Assembly: GCA_016716435.1 (NCBI GenBank)
Contig: JADJWI010000008.1
Span: 997,501-1,061,500, forward strand
DNA length: 64,000 nt
Direction: 5' to 3'
Source of the DNA: Acidobacteriota bacterium
GTDB taxonomy: Bacteria > Acidobacteriota > Blastocatellia > Pyrinomonadales > Pyrinomonadaceae
Below are positions 52,394 through 61,199 of the stretch, one piece after another (the first letter of the stretch is position 1; each line of letters begins with the position of its first letter). The notes below the pieces were generated by a model. That model ran no database searches, was not told the origin of the DNA, and worked only from the letters and a program-made list of their open reading frames with translations. Made by a program: the position numbers and the translations under genes.

Positions 52394-53362
52394 ATGCTTA
52401 GCGAGAGCAAAGCGAAAACCAGAGCTATCTCCATCGCGGAATTTATGAGATCCGCTCCGGCGGAGCTTGATCTCGAGCTTGTCGCCGGCGGCGAAGGGCA
52501 AGAGAAGCACGAACTTCGTTCGGAGCGGATCCAGAAGCTTGGGCTCGCCCTTGCTGGCTATTCGGAGTATCTGCACTACGGCAGACTTCAAATGATCGGT
52601 ACTAGCGAGACGGCCTTTCTTGATGGCTTCTCGCCAGAGAAGCGTGCCGATGCAGTCGCTTCGCTACCTTTTGAAAAGATCGCATGTATTCTGGTCACCA
52701 AGGGCCTTGAGCCGATGAGCGAGGTCCTTGCCTTTGCTGAGCGAAACGCGATCCCGCTGCTTCGCAGTGATGCGGTCAGCTCTCGGGCCATTGCACTCAT
52801 CACCTCGTTTCTTCAGGAACGCTTGGCGCCTGAGACGACCATACATGGCGTACTTGTGGAGATGCACGGCTTCGGCGTGTTGATCCGAGGGGAATCGGGT
52901 ATCGGGAAATCGGAATGCGCTCTTGACCTGGTGGCCCGGGGGCATCGCCTGATCTCCGACGATTCGGTTCGGATCAAGAATATCGGCGGCAAGTTGGTTG
53001 GGTCGTCAAGCGAAATAACCGCCGGGTTTCTTGAGATCCGCGGGCTTGGCATCATCAATGTTCGTGAGCTTTTTGGCGTAGCATCTGTCCGAACTTCGAA
53101 GTCGCTGTCCGTTTGTATTGAGTTTCGCAGATCCGACGATCAGATCGAGAGCGATCGACTTGGCCTTGAAATGGAAAGTGAAGAGATCTGCGGTGGTCGG
53201 CTGCCGAAGTTCTCATTGCCGGTGCGGCCTGGCCGAAACCTTGCCTCGTTGGTAGAGACGGCGGTCAAGGTTTATATGCTTCGGTGCGAGGGTTCGGATG
53301 CCGCAAAAGAGGTTCTCGAACGGCATGCCCGGGCAATTGCGAGTGATTCAGGTACGGAATAA
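52394..53362 (+). CDS. hprK: HPr kinase/phosphorylase
   Basis: The 322-residue enzyme phosphorylates and dephosphorylates a regulatory Ser of HPr. Motifs are MHGFGVLIRG then GESGIGKSECALDL (Walker A), a DDSVRIK segment, LEIRGLGIINV (signature) and a C-terminal RPGRNLASLVE. It follows hpf and overlaps or abuts rapZ. In Gram-positives it controls carbon catabolite repression; in many Gram-negatives it forms part of a regulatory PTS. Ser48 of the HPr encoded downstream is its likely target. Confidence 0.95.
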   Translation: MLSESKAKTRAISIAEFMRSAPAELDLELVAGGEGQEKHELRSERIQKLGLALAGYSEYLHYGRLQMIGTSETAFLDGFSPEKRADAVASLPFEKIACILVTKGLEPMSEVLAFAERNAIPLLRSDAVSSRAIALITSFLQERLAPETTIHGVLVEMHGFGVLIRGESGIGKSECALDLVARGHRLISDDSVRIKNIGGKLVGSSSEITAGFLEIRGLGIINVRELFGVASVRTSKSLSVCIEFRRSDDQIESDRLGLEMESEEICGGRLPKFSLPVRPGRNLASLVETAVKVYMLRCEGSDAAKEVLERHARAIASDSGTE

Positions 53363-53372
53363 CCAAATCGAA

Positions 53373-54269
53373 GTGGCAGAATCAAAGAAAACTCTGATCG
53401 AGAGCTCATCGCTTGCGATCATCACGGGCCTCAGTGGCTCGGGGATGAGTTCGGCGATGAATGCCTTTGAGGACCTTGGATTCTTCTGTATCGACAACCT
53501 TCCGGTGACGATGATCTCGCCTTTTGTCCGCCTGATGTCGCCGAATGAAGAGGGCATTGTCCCGATTCCCAAAGCGGCCCTCGTTATCGATATTCGTGAA
53601 AGGCATTTTCTGGCGGATTTTTCAAAAGAGATCACCAAGATCAAGAAAAAAAGTATCGAACCGACGGTGATCTTCCTCGAAGCTTCGGAAGAAGTGCTAA
53701 TGCGGCGTTTCTCCGAAACGCGACGGCCACACCCGGCGGAACGCGGCAAAGGGCTCCGTGATGCGATCCGTGCTGAGCGGAGGGCAATGGCGGCGGTTCG
53801 CGAAAAAGCCGACCTCATTATCGACACTTCCGAGCATTCAGTTCATACGCTTCGGCGAGAGATACTTAGGCGTTTCGGAGATGCCGGAGTCCGGCCTGAA
53901 TTGTTAGTTCAGATCATGAGCTTCGGCCACAAATACGGAACGCCACGAGACGTTGACCTTCAGTTTGATGTTCGCCACCTTCCAAATCCTTATTTTGTTC
54001 CCGACCTTAGAGCGAAGACCGGAGCTGATGGAGAGGTAGTAAAGTTCCTGCGAAAACAGGCGGAAGTAAAGGAAACAATCGAGCGCTTTTCCGACCTCCT
54101 GCTTTACCTGTTACCTCAGTACCAGAGCGAGGGTAAGGCGTATCTCACGATCGCTATCGGGTGCACCGGCGGAAAGCACCGATCCGTCATGGTCGCGAAC
54201 GAACTCAACCGAAAGATTGCAAAGGCAGGATTCAAAACTTCGATCTCGCACCGGGATATGCAAAAATAG
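53373..54269 (+). CDS. rapZ: RapZ-like nucleotide-binding protein with degenerate Walker A
   Basis: RapZ (YvcJ) proteins bind nucleotides, and in E. coli RapZ is an RNase adaptor for amino-sugar regulation. The 298 residues (GTG at 53373, shortly after hprK; an ATG at 53298 would add 25 and overlap hprK) include FEDLGFFCIDNLPVTMI, RRPHPAERGKGLRDAI and the C-terminal signature IGCTGGKHRSVMVANEL. The usual GLSGSGKS P-loop reads GLSGSGMSS, so the phosphate-binding Lys is Met25 (numbered from 53373). Nucleotide binding may be altered or lost. It is followed 5 bases later by the EIIA gene. Confidence 0.9.
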   Translation: MAESKKTLIESSSLAIITGLSGSGMSSAMNAFEDLGFFCIDNLPVTMISPFVRLMSPNEEGIVPIPKAALVIDIRERHFLADFSKEITKIKKKSIEPTVIFLEASEEVLMRRFSETRRPHPAERGKGLRDAIRAERRAMAAVREKADLIIDTSEHSVHTLRREILRRFGDAGVRPELLVQIMSFGHKYGTPRDVDLQFDVRHLPNPYFVPDLRAKTGADGEVVKFLRKQAEVKETIERFSDLLLYLLPQYQSEGKAYLTIAIGCTGGKHRSVMVANELNRKIAKAGFKTSISHRDMQK

Positions 54270-54274
54270 CGTCT

Positions 54275-54697
54275 ATGGCAAAGATCGGCGGTGTCATCAT
54301 CTCGCATGGACAGGTAGCAAACGAGCTTCTCGCGGCGGCGGAGACGATCGTCGGCGAAACGAGCCACCTTGCCGCGGTCTCAATCGGCTGGCACGACGAC
54401 GTGGAACTGGCGAAGAAGGAGATCGAGCGGGCGATCGAACAAGTGTCTTCCGGCCGCGGAGTGATCATCTTGACGGATATGTTTGGTGGCACGCCGACGA
54501 ATATCGCCGCGATGTTCCTCAAGGAAAACGAGGTCGAGATCGTTACCGGTGTTAACCTGCCGATGGTGGTCAAGCTGGCTGCTTATAAGGGCGAGGGAAC
54601 GCTCAGCGAAGTCTCACAATTGATAGAAGAAACAGGAAAGGGAGCGATTTATCGAACGGCGGCTCTGCTCGATTCGCGTTCGGCAGATAATGGTTGA
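54275..54697 (+). CDS. PTS EIIA component of the mannose family
   Basis: The 140-residue protein starts at ATG 54275. It shows the ManX-type EIIA: GGVIISHGQ with the phosphorylated His11, AVSIGWHDD, GRGVIILTDMFGGTPTNIA, and VTGVNLPMVVKLAAYKG. It takes a phosphate from HPr in classical PTS. Here it lies between rapZ and ptsH, overlapping ptsH by 8 bases. No EIIB/EIIC/EIID genes are near, so regulation rather than sugar uptake is a likely role. Confidence 0.88.
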   Translation: MAKIGGVIISHGQVANELLAAAETIVGETSHLAAVSIGWHDDVELAKKEIERAIEQVSSGRGVIILTDMFGGTPTNIAAMFLKENEVEIVTGVNLPMVVKLAAYKGEGTLSEVSQLIEETGKGAIYRTAALLDSRSADNG

Positions 54698-54962
54698 GAC
54701 CAGGGTAAAGGTTGTCAATAATCTCGGTCTGCATGCCCGGGCGGCGGCTCAGCTTGTTCGGCTTGCCGGAGGTTACGAATCGACGATTAAGATCATTCGC
54801 CCTGACAAGGGCGTTTTCGCGGACGCGAAGTCGATTCTGAATTTGCTTACCCTCGCCGCTTCGATCGGAACCGAACTTCACCTTCAGGCGGACGGGCCGG
54901 ACGAGGCAGAGGCGCTGGCCGCGGTCGAGAATCTATTCACTAAAGGCTTCGGCGAGTTTTGA
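54690..54962 (+). CDS. ptsH: Phosphocarrier protein HPr
   Basis: The 90-residue protein has GLHARAA (His15, the phosphate carrier) and AKSILNLLTL with Ser48, the residue HprK would target, so both regulatory sites are present. It overlaps the EIIA gene by 8 bases. The gene expected next, EI (ptsI), is absent; an arginase-like gene follows instead. EI may lie elsewhere. Confidence 0.95.
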   Translation: MVETRVKVVNNLGLHARAAAQLVRLAGGYESTIKIIRPDKGVFADAKSILNLLTLAASIGTELHLQADGPDEAEALAAVENLFTKGFGEF

Positions 54963-54978
54963 TCTGGAAAGGAGATCT

Positions 54979-55923
54979 GTGCAAGGAGAAAACACCAAAA
55001 AGATCGACATCTTAGGCGTACCGCTTGGATTTGGGGCAGGAAAGCCGGGAAGCGAGCTCGGAGTCGAGGCAATTCGCCGAAGTACGATACGAGGCAATAC
55101 GCTTGTTCACCATCTCGAACAGCTTTGCTTTCACGTTAATGATCGAGGAAACGTTCAGCTAGTTCAGCCGCCCGATAGCAAAAGTGCATCTGGGCCAGTA
55201 AAACATCTCGCCGAAGTATCCTTGTCATCTGAGAATATTGCAGCCGGATTGATCGAATCTCTGGCCAGCGGGGCCACCCCGATCGTTCTCGGGGGCGACC
55301 ACAGTATTGCCATCGGGAGCTTTTCGGGGATATCCACCCATTTCAAACAGAAAAACCAAGATATAGGACTCATTTGGTTTGACGCTCATGCTGATATTAA
55401 TACCCCCGAGACCTCCGGTTCGGGCAACGTTCATGGGATGCCGCTCGCAGCCCTTCTCGGTCATGGCGCCGACGAGTTAGTTCACGTCGCATCGCCGGGA
55501 GCAAAGCTGGATGGTCGATTTCTTGCGCACATTGGAGCACGCGACGTAGACCCCGGCGAACGGGAAACGATCGAAAAACTCGGTCTTCGAGACCACTTTT
55601 TCACTATGAGCGATATCGACAAACGCGGGATGCTTGCCTGTGTCGAAGACGCGATCCGCATAGCAGGTGCAGCTTCGGGTGGCTTTGCCGTGACGTTTGA
55701 TGTCGATATGATCGACCCGCGGTTCGCTCCGGGTTCGGGTACGCTTGTTCGCGGCGGAACGACCTATCGCGAAGCTCATCTTGCTCTTGAACTCATCGCC
55801 GAATCGGGCCTGATGCGATCCTTCGAGATCGTCGAGGTCAATCCGCTTCTTGACCAGAGCAATCTGACCGTAGAGCTTGCTTGTGAACTGATTCTCTCTG
55901 CTTTTGGCAAGACCATCCTTTGA
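54979..55923 (+). CDS. rocF: Arginase/ureohydrolase family enzyme
   Basis: The 314-residue protein shows the Mn-binding motifs of ureohydrolases: GGDHSIAIG, WFDAHADINTPETSGSGNVHGMPLA and TFDVDMIDPRFAPGSGT, with GGTTYREAH. The histidine loop SGNVHGMPL resembles arginase rather than agmatinase, so arginine hydrolysis to ornithine and urea is the best guess. It starts with GTG 54979 after GGAG. The gene lies between ptsH and ddl. Residue-level specificity is not certain, so the symbol is tentative. Confidence 0.88.
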   Translation: MQGENTKKIDILGVPLGFGAGKPGSELGVEAIRRSTIRGNTLVHHLEQLCFHVNDRGNVQLVQPPDSKSASGPVKHLAEVSLSSENIAAGLIESLASGATPIVLGGDHSIAIGSFSGISTHFKQKNQDIGLIWFDAHADINTPETSGSGNVHGMPLAALLGHGADELVHVASPGAKLDGRFLAHIGARDVDPGERETIEKLGLRDHFFTMSDIDKRGMLACVEDAIRIAGAASGGFAVTFDVDMIDPRFAPGSGTLVRGGTTYREAHLALELIAESGLMRSFEIVEVNPLLDQSNLTVELACELILSAFGKTIL

Positions 55924-55936
55924 TAGAAACAACATT

Positions 55937-57049
55937 ATGCGAATCCGCGTAGGAGTGATCTTTGGCGGCCGTTCCGGCGAACACGAGGTTTCGGTGCGCT
56001 CGGCTGCGGCTGTGATAGAGAACATTGATAAAGAAAAGTATGAACCAGTTCCGATTGCCATCACGCACGCCGGAGCATGGCTTAGTCCTCGAGCATCCAT
56101 TGGCCTGTTGCCGGAAAGGGTGCACGACGCCTTCGCGGTGGAAGCAACTGATGGCGAATTTGCGCTGATCGGCGATACCTCGTACAACGGGCTGACGGCT
56201 CTCCATCAAGGGACGCAGAACGTAGGCATTGACGTCGCGTTTCCTGTGCTTCACGGAACGTTTGGTGAGGACGGCACCATTCAGGGCTTGCTTGAGATGG
56301 CGGGGCTTCCATATGTCGGCTGTGGCGTGCTTGCCTCATCCTGCGGAATGGATAAGGTCGTTATGAAGTCGCTCTTTCACAAGGCCGGACTTCCGCAGTG
56401 TAGGTATTCATGGCTACTCCGACGGGACTTTGAGGCAGATGCCGACTCGGTAATTGGCAGAGTGGAATCCGAGATCGGCTATCCCGCTTTCGTAAAACCC
56501 GCAAATCTTGGCTCTTCTGTTGGAGTTTCACGAGCCGAAAGCTCGGATGAGATCAGGAAAGCTATCGACGAAGCGGCAAAGTTCGACCGCAAGATCATCG
56601 TAGAAGAGGCTCTGAAAATGCGCGAGATCGAGTGCGGTGTTATCGGTAATGACATTCCAACCGCGAGCCGCCCGGGCGAATACGTCATTCGCGATAAGAG
56701 TAAGGCCTTTCTGGACTACACTGAAAAATATGCAGGAACCGGCAACAACGAGTTCGTTGTCCCTGCGGGCGTTTCCGGAGAACTTGAAGCAAAAATAATG
56801 GAGATGTCGATAGCTGCGTTCAAGGCGATCGACGGGTCGGGGCTCGCTCGGGTCGATTTCTTTCTTCGCACCGATAACGGTATGCTTTTGATCAACGAGA
56901 TCAACACGATGCCGGGCCTGACGGATGCCTCGGGCTTCCCGAAGATGTGGGCCGGCAGCGGCGTTTCATTTACTGAGGTTATCGATCAGTTGATCTCGCT
57001 CGCGATCGAACGGCAGGCTGACCGTTCGCGTAACCTCACCTCGCTTTAA
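55937..57049 (+). CDS. ddl: D-alanine--D-alanine ligase
   Basis: The 370-residue ATP-grasp enzyme joins two D-Ala for peptidoglycan. Motifs are FGGRSGEHEVSVRSA, LHGTFGEDGTIQGLLE, YVGCGVLASSCGMDK, PANLGSSVGVSRA and INEINTMPGLTDASGFP. I start at ATG 55937 (MRIRVGV), as the upstream in-frame reading lacks family character. It follows the arginase gene by 13 bases, and a strong ribosome-binding site precedes the next gene. Confidence 0.95.
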   Translation: MRIRVGVIFGGRSGEHEVSVRSAAAVIENIDKEKYEPVPIAITHAGAWLSPRASIGLLPERVHDAFAVEATDGEFALIGDTSYNGLTALHQGTQNVGIDVAFPVLHGTFGEDGTIQGLLEMAGLPYVGCGVLASSCGMDKVVMKSLFHKAGLPQCRYSWLLRRDFEADADSVIGRVESEIGYPAFVKPANLGSSVGVSRAESSDEIRKAIDEAAKFDRKIIVEEALKMREIECGVIGNDIPTASRPGEYVIRDKSKAFLDYTEKYAGTGNNEFVVPAGVSGELEAKIMEMSIAAFKAIDGSGLARVDFFLRTDNGMLLINEINTMPGLTDASGFPKMWAGSGVSFTEVIDQLISLAIERQADRSRNLTSL

Positions 57050-57071
57050 GCAACATTACTAGGAGGGAATT

Positions 57072-57281
57072 ATGTCAGTAGCAAAAAATATTGAGATCAT
57101 TGCGACTTCGGCCGTGAGTTTTGACGATGCCGTAAAACAGGGCGTCGAGCGGGCCGCTCGTACGATCGATCATCTCCGAAGCGCGTGGGTGAAGGAGCAA
57201 AAGGTGAGTATCGTCGATGGGAAGGTCGCCGAATATCGGGTAGCGATGATCCTGACATTTGTCCTTGCAGACGACGAATAG
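57072..57281 (+). CDS. Dodecin-family flavin-binding protein
   Basis: The 69-residue protein matches dodecins: KNIEIIATSAVSFDDAVKQGVERAARTIDHLRSAWV followed by the beta-strand pair VSIVDGKVAEYRVAMILTFVLA. Trp39 is the likely flavin-stacking residue. Dodecins form dodecameric shells that store riboflavin or FMN. A consensus AGGAGG precedes the ATG by 5 bases. The gene is monocistronic and ends 3 bases from the convergent VWA gene. Confidence 0.93.
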   Translation: MSVAKNIEIIATSAVSFDDAVKQGVERAARTIDHLRSAWVKEQKVSIVDGKVAEYRVAMILTFVLADDE

Positions 57282-57284
57282 GCT

Positions 57285-58187
57285 CTATTTCACGGCGTAG
57301 TAACCGTCACGAGTGCGGATCGTGAGGTTTGGCCTTGCGATCCGCAATTCTATTGAACGCCACTTTCCGTCCTTTTTTTCGTTCAGAGGTGCGTAGCCGA
57401 GTGTGTATTGAACGCCAAGTTCAGCAACGATCGCCTCGAACGCGCTACGAAGATCAGCTCCGCCCGGCTTTTCAACGAAGGTCCCGCCCGTTTTTTCGGC
57501 AAAATCTTTGAGGACCGCACGAGCCTGTTGGCGTCCGGTCGAGGCAGATCCGCTTGGCGTCATATCAACCGTGTAGATCGCTGCATTCGCAGCAGACGCG
57601 GCCTTTAGGGCTCGAGCGGCCGAACGGCCACTCTGCGTATCCGCACCATCTGAAAGCACGATTATCGCCCGGCGTTTCTCAGGACGCTTGCTTAACTCCT
57701 CCGAAGCTTTATACACAGCATCGTAAAGAACGGTCATACCGTCGGCCTTTACATCGAAAATTCGTTCATTTACATCGCGGCTATTCGAAAAATCCTGGAC
57801 CATGTGGACTCGCGAATCGAACCGATAGATCGCCACGTGATCTTCGGCCCGAATGCCATCAAGGAAGCGAATAGCCGCCGAGCGAGCGAGGCTGATGTTT
57901 GTTCCCATGCTTCCGCTGCTGTCGAGCAGAATGACGGCGGCGAACGGAGTTTCTTCGGTTGTGAAAAAGGAGATCGGCTGCTTTACGTCATCCTCAAAGA
58001 TCGAGAATACATTTTGCTTTAGGCCGGAGACGTGGAGGCCGCGGCTATCGCGGATCGAAACGTTGAGGACAACAAGATCAGAGTCGATGGTGAGCGGTTC
58101 GTCTTCGTCCTGCCCAAATGCCGCTACCACGGATAATGCGGAAATAATGCAGAGCAGAATCGGAAGACGGAATACTGTGTACAGCAT
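57285..58187 (-). CDS. Secreted VWFA-related domain protein
   Basis: The 300-residue protein has an N-terminal signal (MLYTVFRLPILLCIISALSVVAAFG), a beta strand (LVVLNVSIRDSRGLHVSGL) and a von Willebrand A domain with a full metal site (ILLDSSGSMG; D-x-S-x-S, with Thr and Asp further on). This is the acidobacterial VWFA-related type. It is the last gene of a minus-strand trio with two small secreted proteins, 9 bases after the first of them. It probably binds a protein ligand in the periplasm. Confidence 0.88.
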   Translation of the reverse strand: MLYTVFRLPILLCIISALSVVAAFGQDEDEPLTIDSDLVVLNVSIRDSRGLHVSGLKQNVFSIFEDDVKQPISFFTTEETPFAAVILLDSSGSMGTNISLARSAAIRFLDGIRAEDHVAIYRFDSRVHMVQDFSNSRDVNERIFDVKADGMTVLYDAVYKASEELSKRPEKRRAIIVLSDGADTQSGRSAARALKAASAANAAIYTVDMTPSGSASTGRQQARAVLKDFAEKTGGTFVEKPGGADLRSAFEAIVAELGVQYTLGYAPLNEKKDGKWRSIELRIARPNLTIRTRDGYYAVK

Positions 58188-58196
58188 CGGTTGAAT

Positions 58197-58733
58197 CTAT
58201 TGGGTTATCTTCAAAAAACGCGCGAACTTAATGACCGCATTCGAGGTCTGAATAGCAGCAGCCGAAATGGTGAAACGGCTTGTCCGATTGATCTCTTTAA
58301 CTAGCTTTTCGGTCGATTCCTTGAGAGCAATAAAACCTTGGCGAACATCGACCGGAGGCTTCTCTTCGGCTTCGAATCGATCAGTGCCATCGGAGTCGCC
58401 TCCAAGGTCCTTTCGTATCCTCGAGGCTAGCTTTTCGAGGCGCTCAAGCTTTTCGCGATCGGCTTTCGTTAGTCCGCCAGTTGATTCAATCGATTGGTCG
58501 AGCTCGCCGACGAGTTCCATTGCTTCCTCGCCGCGTTTAAGCATCTCCTCATGTTCCTTTCGGAGCTTTGCCGCACGCTGCTTCTGGATCATCTCGCGAA
58601 TCGATGTTGAAGGCCGCGTTCTGAGGCGGTCGTCATCATTCGGAAACATCACTTCGTTGTCCGCCGATTGGCCAAAGGCACCGCTGGCAGCCGCAATGAT
58701 AATTATGAAGATGGAAAGTATCAAGTATCGCAT
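58197..58733 (-). CDS. Small secreted coiled-coil protein of unknown function
   Basis: The 178-residue protein has a signal peptide (MRYLILSIFIIIIAAASGAFG) and an acidic/basic helical region with Lys/Glu-rich heptads (about 45-115), ending in a short TSNAVIKFARFL segment. No domain is recognised. It lies between the VWA gene and another secreted protein with 9-base gaps on both sides, so all three are probably one operon. Confidence 0.7.
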   Translation of the reverse strand: MRYLILSIFIIIIAAASGAFGQSADNEVMFPNDDDRLRTRPSTSIREMIQKQRAAKLRKEHEEMLKRGEEAMELVGELDQSIESTGGLTKADREKLERLEKLASRIRKDLGGDSDGTDRFEAEEKPPVDVRQGFIALKESTEKLVKEINRTSRFTISAAAIQTSNAVIKFARFLKITQ

Positions 58734-58742
58734 CGAAAACTA

Positions 58743-59372
58743 CTACGGCTGATCGACCTCCTGCGAAGGATCCATGACGACTCCCGTCACCCGCTCGACC
58801 AGCTTGATGAGAAAATCTTCCTCGGCAATTCCAGAACTCTGAACCGTCACCCACTCGGTAGTGAGCCCGCGTCCCGAGCGGCCCTCGACCTTTGCATTCA
58901 CAAAAACATTATTCTTGATCCCATCGATCGATTGAACCTCGATGGTCAGCGTGTATTGCCCTCGCGACCAGGCGGAATCGGCATACTCAATAATTCCGTA
59001 GCGCTTTAGCTCAGCCGATGCGATCACAGGCCCCCGGCCAAAAAGGAACGGCTGAGTTACGATTATGCCCTCGGACGGTCGGGATGAAGCCTCATCTACG
59101 ATCATTTTGTTCTCGGCAAGTACCTGCTTGATGGTCTCAAGCAGAACGTCACGACGGGAATTCATCTGGTAAGGGTTTGGCAGACGCTCACGAACTCGGG
59201 TCTTGCCCTTGCCCCAATCAAATGATCTGGTAGCATCTGAGGTCCGACTCGTTGCCTTATTCGCGTCGTCGCGGATGGTTTGTGTCTGTGAATCCACGCC
59301 CTTCTGTGCCGAGACCGACGCTGAAGAAAGTGCTATGACCGAAAAGATAAAAGCTCCGCAAAAGTACCGCAT
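58743..59372 (-). CDS. Secreted protein of unknown function
   Basis: The 209-residue protein starts with a signal peptide (MRYFCGAFIFSVIALSSASVSAQ). The mature part has a mixed alpha/beta look: RRDVLLETIKQVLAENKMIVDEASSRPSEG, then strands with IIVTQPFLFGRG and YTLTIEVQSIDG, and a C-terminal helix. It is not recognised but resembles small periplasmic assembly lipoproteins in style. It is the first gene of the VWA trio, so the three probably act together. Confidence 0.7.
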   Translation of the reverse strand: MRYFCGAFIFSVIALSSASVSAQKGVDSQTQTIRDDANKATSRTSDATRSFDWGKGKTRVRERLPNPYQMNSRRDVLLETIKQVLAENKMIVDEASSRPSEGIIVTQPFLFGRGPVIASAELKRYGIIEYADSAWSRGQYTLTIEVQSIDGIKNNVFVNAKVEGRSGRGLTTEWVTVQSSGIAEEDFLIKLVERVTGVVMDPSQEVDQP

Positions 59373-59431
59373 AATATGTCACGAACGGTGTCTAAACTCT
59401 TACGATGCCCGATAGAACCGCTTAGTTCGCT

Positions 59432-60442
59432 TTAGCCCGGGCGAAGCAAGGTTAATTTCCACAATTCGAGTTTAGCACGATACCAATCGACGGTTCGAAC
59501 TATTCCTTCCTCGAGAGACACCGCTGCTGACCACCCTGTGACGTCCCGCATCTTATCGCCGGAAAGATACTGGGCATCGATCTCGTTCTTGATCTTTTCC
59601 TTTAGGAGGACGTTTGGAGAGACGGTGTCTGAGGCCCCACACGCTTCGATGATCGTGCTAACCAGATCAATGATCCGGACGGGAGCATTTGTGCCGAAAT
59701 TGAAGGCTTGCCCGCTCGCGGCTTCAATATTTTCTGCGAGGGCGAGGTACCCGCTAACGACATCATCAACGTAAATGAACTCGCGAACGGGCGTACCATC
59801 GCTGCGGACGATGGGGTCCTCGCCCTTCAGGACGGAAATGATCGTGCCGGGAATGATCCGCGATAGATTGAGATCCGCCGGCCCGTAGATATTTGCCGAA
59901 CGCGAAACCGCGACCGGAAGGCCATAGGTCGCCGCGAACGAGGCCGAGATCATGTCCGTGCAAGCTTTTGAGACGTCATACGGATAGCGAGCGTTGAGCT
60001 TAAGGTCTTCGGTGTAGGGGAGTTCGGTTTGATCGCCATAGGCCTTATCGCTCGAAGCGACGACAACCCGCGTGACAAGCGGCGAGCGGCGGCAGGCCTC
60101 TAGCAGCATATAAGTACCACGGATGTTCGTTTCAAAGGTCGAAAGCGGCGAGCGGTTTGCCGAACCGACGATCGCTTGGGCGGCAAGATGAAAGACCGTA
60201 TCGACATCATTTTCGTTGAGAACTCGTTCGATCAGGTCGTGGTCCTCGACGGAACCATCGACAAACGAAACGCTTTCGCCAATGCCGAGCGCATCAAGTG
60301 AACTCGGCGTAATATGGTCGCGGCGTAGGCAGATTACGGAAGCCCCAAGTTGCTTCAGCGTATTGACTAGATTTGCACCAACAAAGCCGGTTCCACCGGT
60401 AACGAAAACACGTCTGTCTTTCCAAAAAGAACTTTCCATCAT
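59432..60442 (-). CDS. rfbG: CDP-glucose 4,6-dehydratase-like NAD-dependent enzyme
   Basis: The protein of about 336 residues (start 60442, MMESSFWKD) has the NAD loop VTGGTGFVGANLV, the DKAYGDQTELPYTEDLKL segment with YPYDVSKACTD (Tyr-x3-Lys) and the NIYGPADLNLSRIIPGT signature of RfbG dehydratases. It would convert CDP-glucose to CDP-4-keto-6-deoxyglucose. It lies 17 bases after the cytidylyltransferase gene. A longer reading from 60508 would overlap that gene and looks unlikely. Confidence 0.85.
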   Translation of the reverse strand: MMESSFWKDRRVFVTGGTGFVGANLVNTLKQLGASVICLRRDHITPSSLDALGIGESVSFVDGSVEDHDLIERVLNENDVDTVFHLAAQAIVGSANRSPLSTFETNIRGTYMLLEACRRSPLVTRVVVASSDKAYGDQTELPYTEDLKLNARYPYDVSKACTDMISASFAATYGLPVAVSRSANIYGPADLNLSRIIPGTIISVLKGEDPIVRSDGTPVREFIYVDDVVSGYLALAENIEAASGQAFNFGTNAPVRIIDLVSTIIEACGASDTVSPNVLLKEKIKNEIDAQYLSGDKMRDVTGWSAAVSLEEGIVRTVDWYRAKLELWKLTLLRPG

Positions 60443-60458
60443 CAAAATCGAGCCATTA

Positions 60459-61196
60459 CTACCAGATTTTCCAAGGAGCATCCGCCACCCAAAGGGCGTT
60501 GAATTCAAGGCTGTCTTTGTAGGTGTCCATACACTTCCAAAAGCCCGTATGGCGATATGCCATCAACTCACCCTCGGCTGCGAGTGTCTCAAGAGGCCCT
60601 TCTTCGAGCACCGGATCGCCTACGAGCAGATCAAGCACTTTGCGTTCGAAAACAAAGAAACCGCCATTGATCCAGACATCAAGTTGCGGCTTTTCTCGAA
60701 ATGAACTAACGGCACCGTTGCCGTCGAGTTCGACAATCCCAAATGGCGATCGCGGATGAATTGTGGTCATCGTCGCTAGCTTTCCGTGGCCTTTGTGGAA
60801 CTCCAAAAGACCGCCTGTATCAACATCGGCAAGCCCGTCACCGTAGGTCACGAAAAAGCGCTCTTCGCTTCCGAGCGTATCGGCGATCTTCGCGATCCGT
60901 CCGCCGGTGTTAGTGTCTTCGCCGGTATCGTAGAGTGAAACATTCCATGTCTCAGTTCCGTCGACTGGAAAATTGACATTGCCGGCATTCCCGTCTTGAG
61001 AACCAAAATAGCTGCGGATCTTGTCGCCCAAGTGGCCGAGACAAAGCGAGAAGTCGTGAAATCCGTGAGCGGAATAGAGTCGCATCAGATGCCAAATGAT
61101 TGGCCGACCACCGATCTCGACTAGAGCCTTTGGCACCGCCTTCCCGAGTTCGTTGAGCCGCGTGCCCCGGCCGCCGCATAAGATTACCGTCTTCAT
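60459..61196 (-). CDS. rfbF: Glucose-1-phosphate cytidylyltransferase-like enzyme
   Basis: The 245-residue nucleotidyltransferase has the GGRGTRL loop (residues 8-14), PKALVEIGGRPIIWHLMRLYSAHGF, VTYGDGLADVD and a C-terminal GFWKCMDTYKD segment, the RfbF pattern. It would activate glucose-1-phosphate with CTP for the dehydratase encoded next. It starts 4 bases after the glycosyltransferase stop on the same strand. Substrate assignment follows from its partner and motif, not from experiment. Confidence 0.88.
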   Translation of the reverse strand: MKTVILCGGRGTRLNELGKAVPKALVEIGGRPIIWHLMRLYSAHGFHDFSLCLGHLGDKIRSYFGSQDGNAGNVNFPVDGTETWNVSLYDTGEDTNTGGRIAKIADTLGSEERFFVTYGDGLADVDTGGLLEFHKGHGKLATMTTIHPRSPFGIVELDGNGAVSSFREKPQLDVWINGGFFVFERKVLDLLVGDPVLEEGPLETLAAEGELMAYRHTGFWKCMDTYKDSLEFNALWVADAPWKIW

Positions 61197-61199
61197 TAG

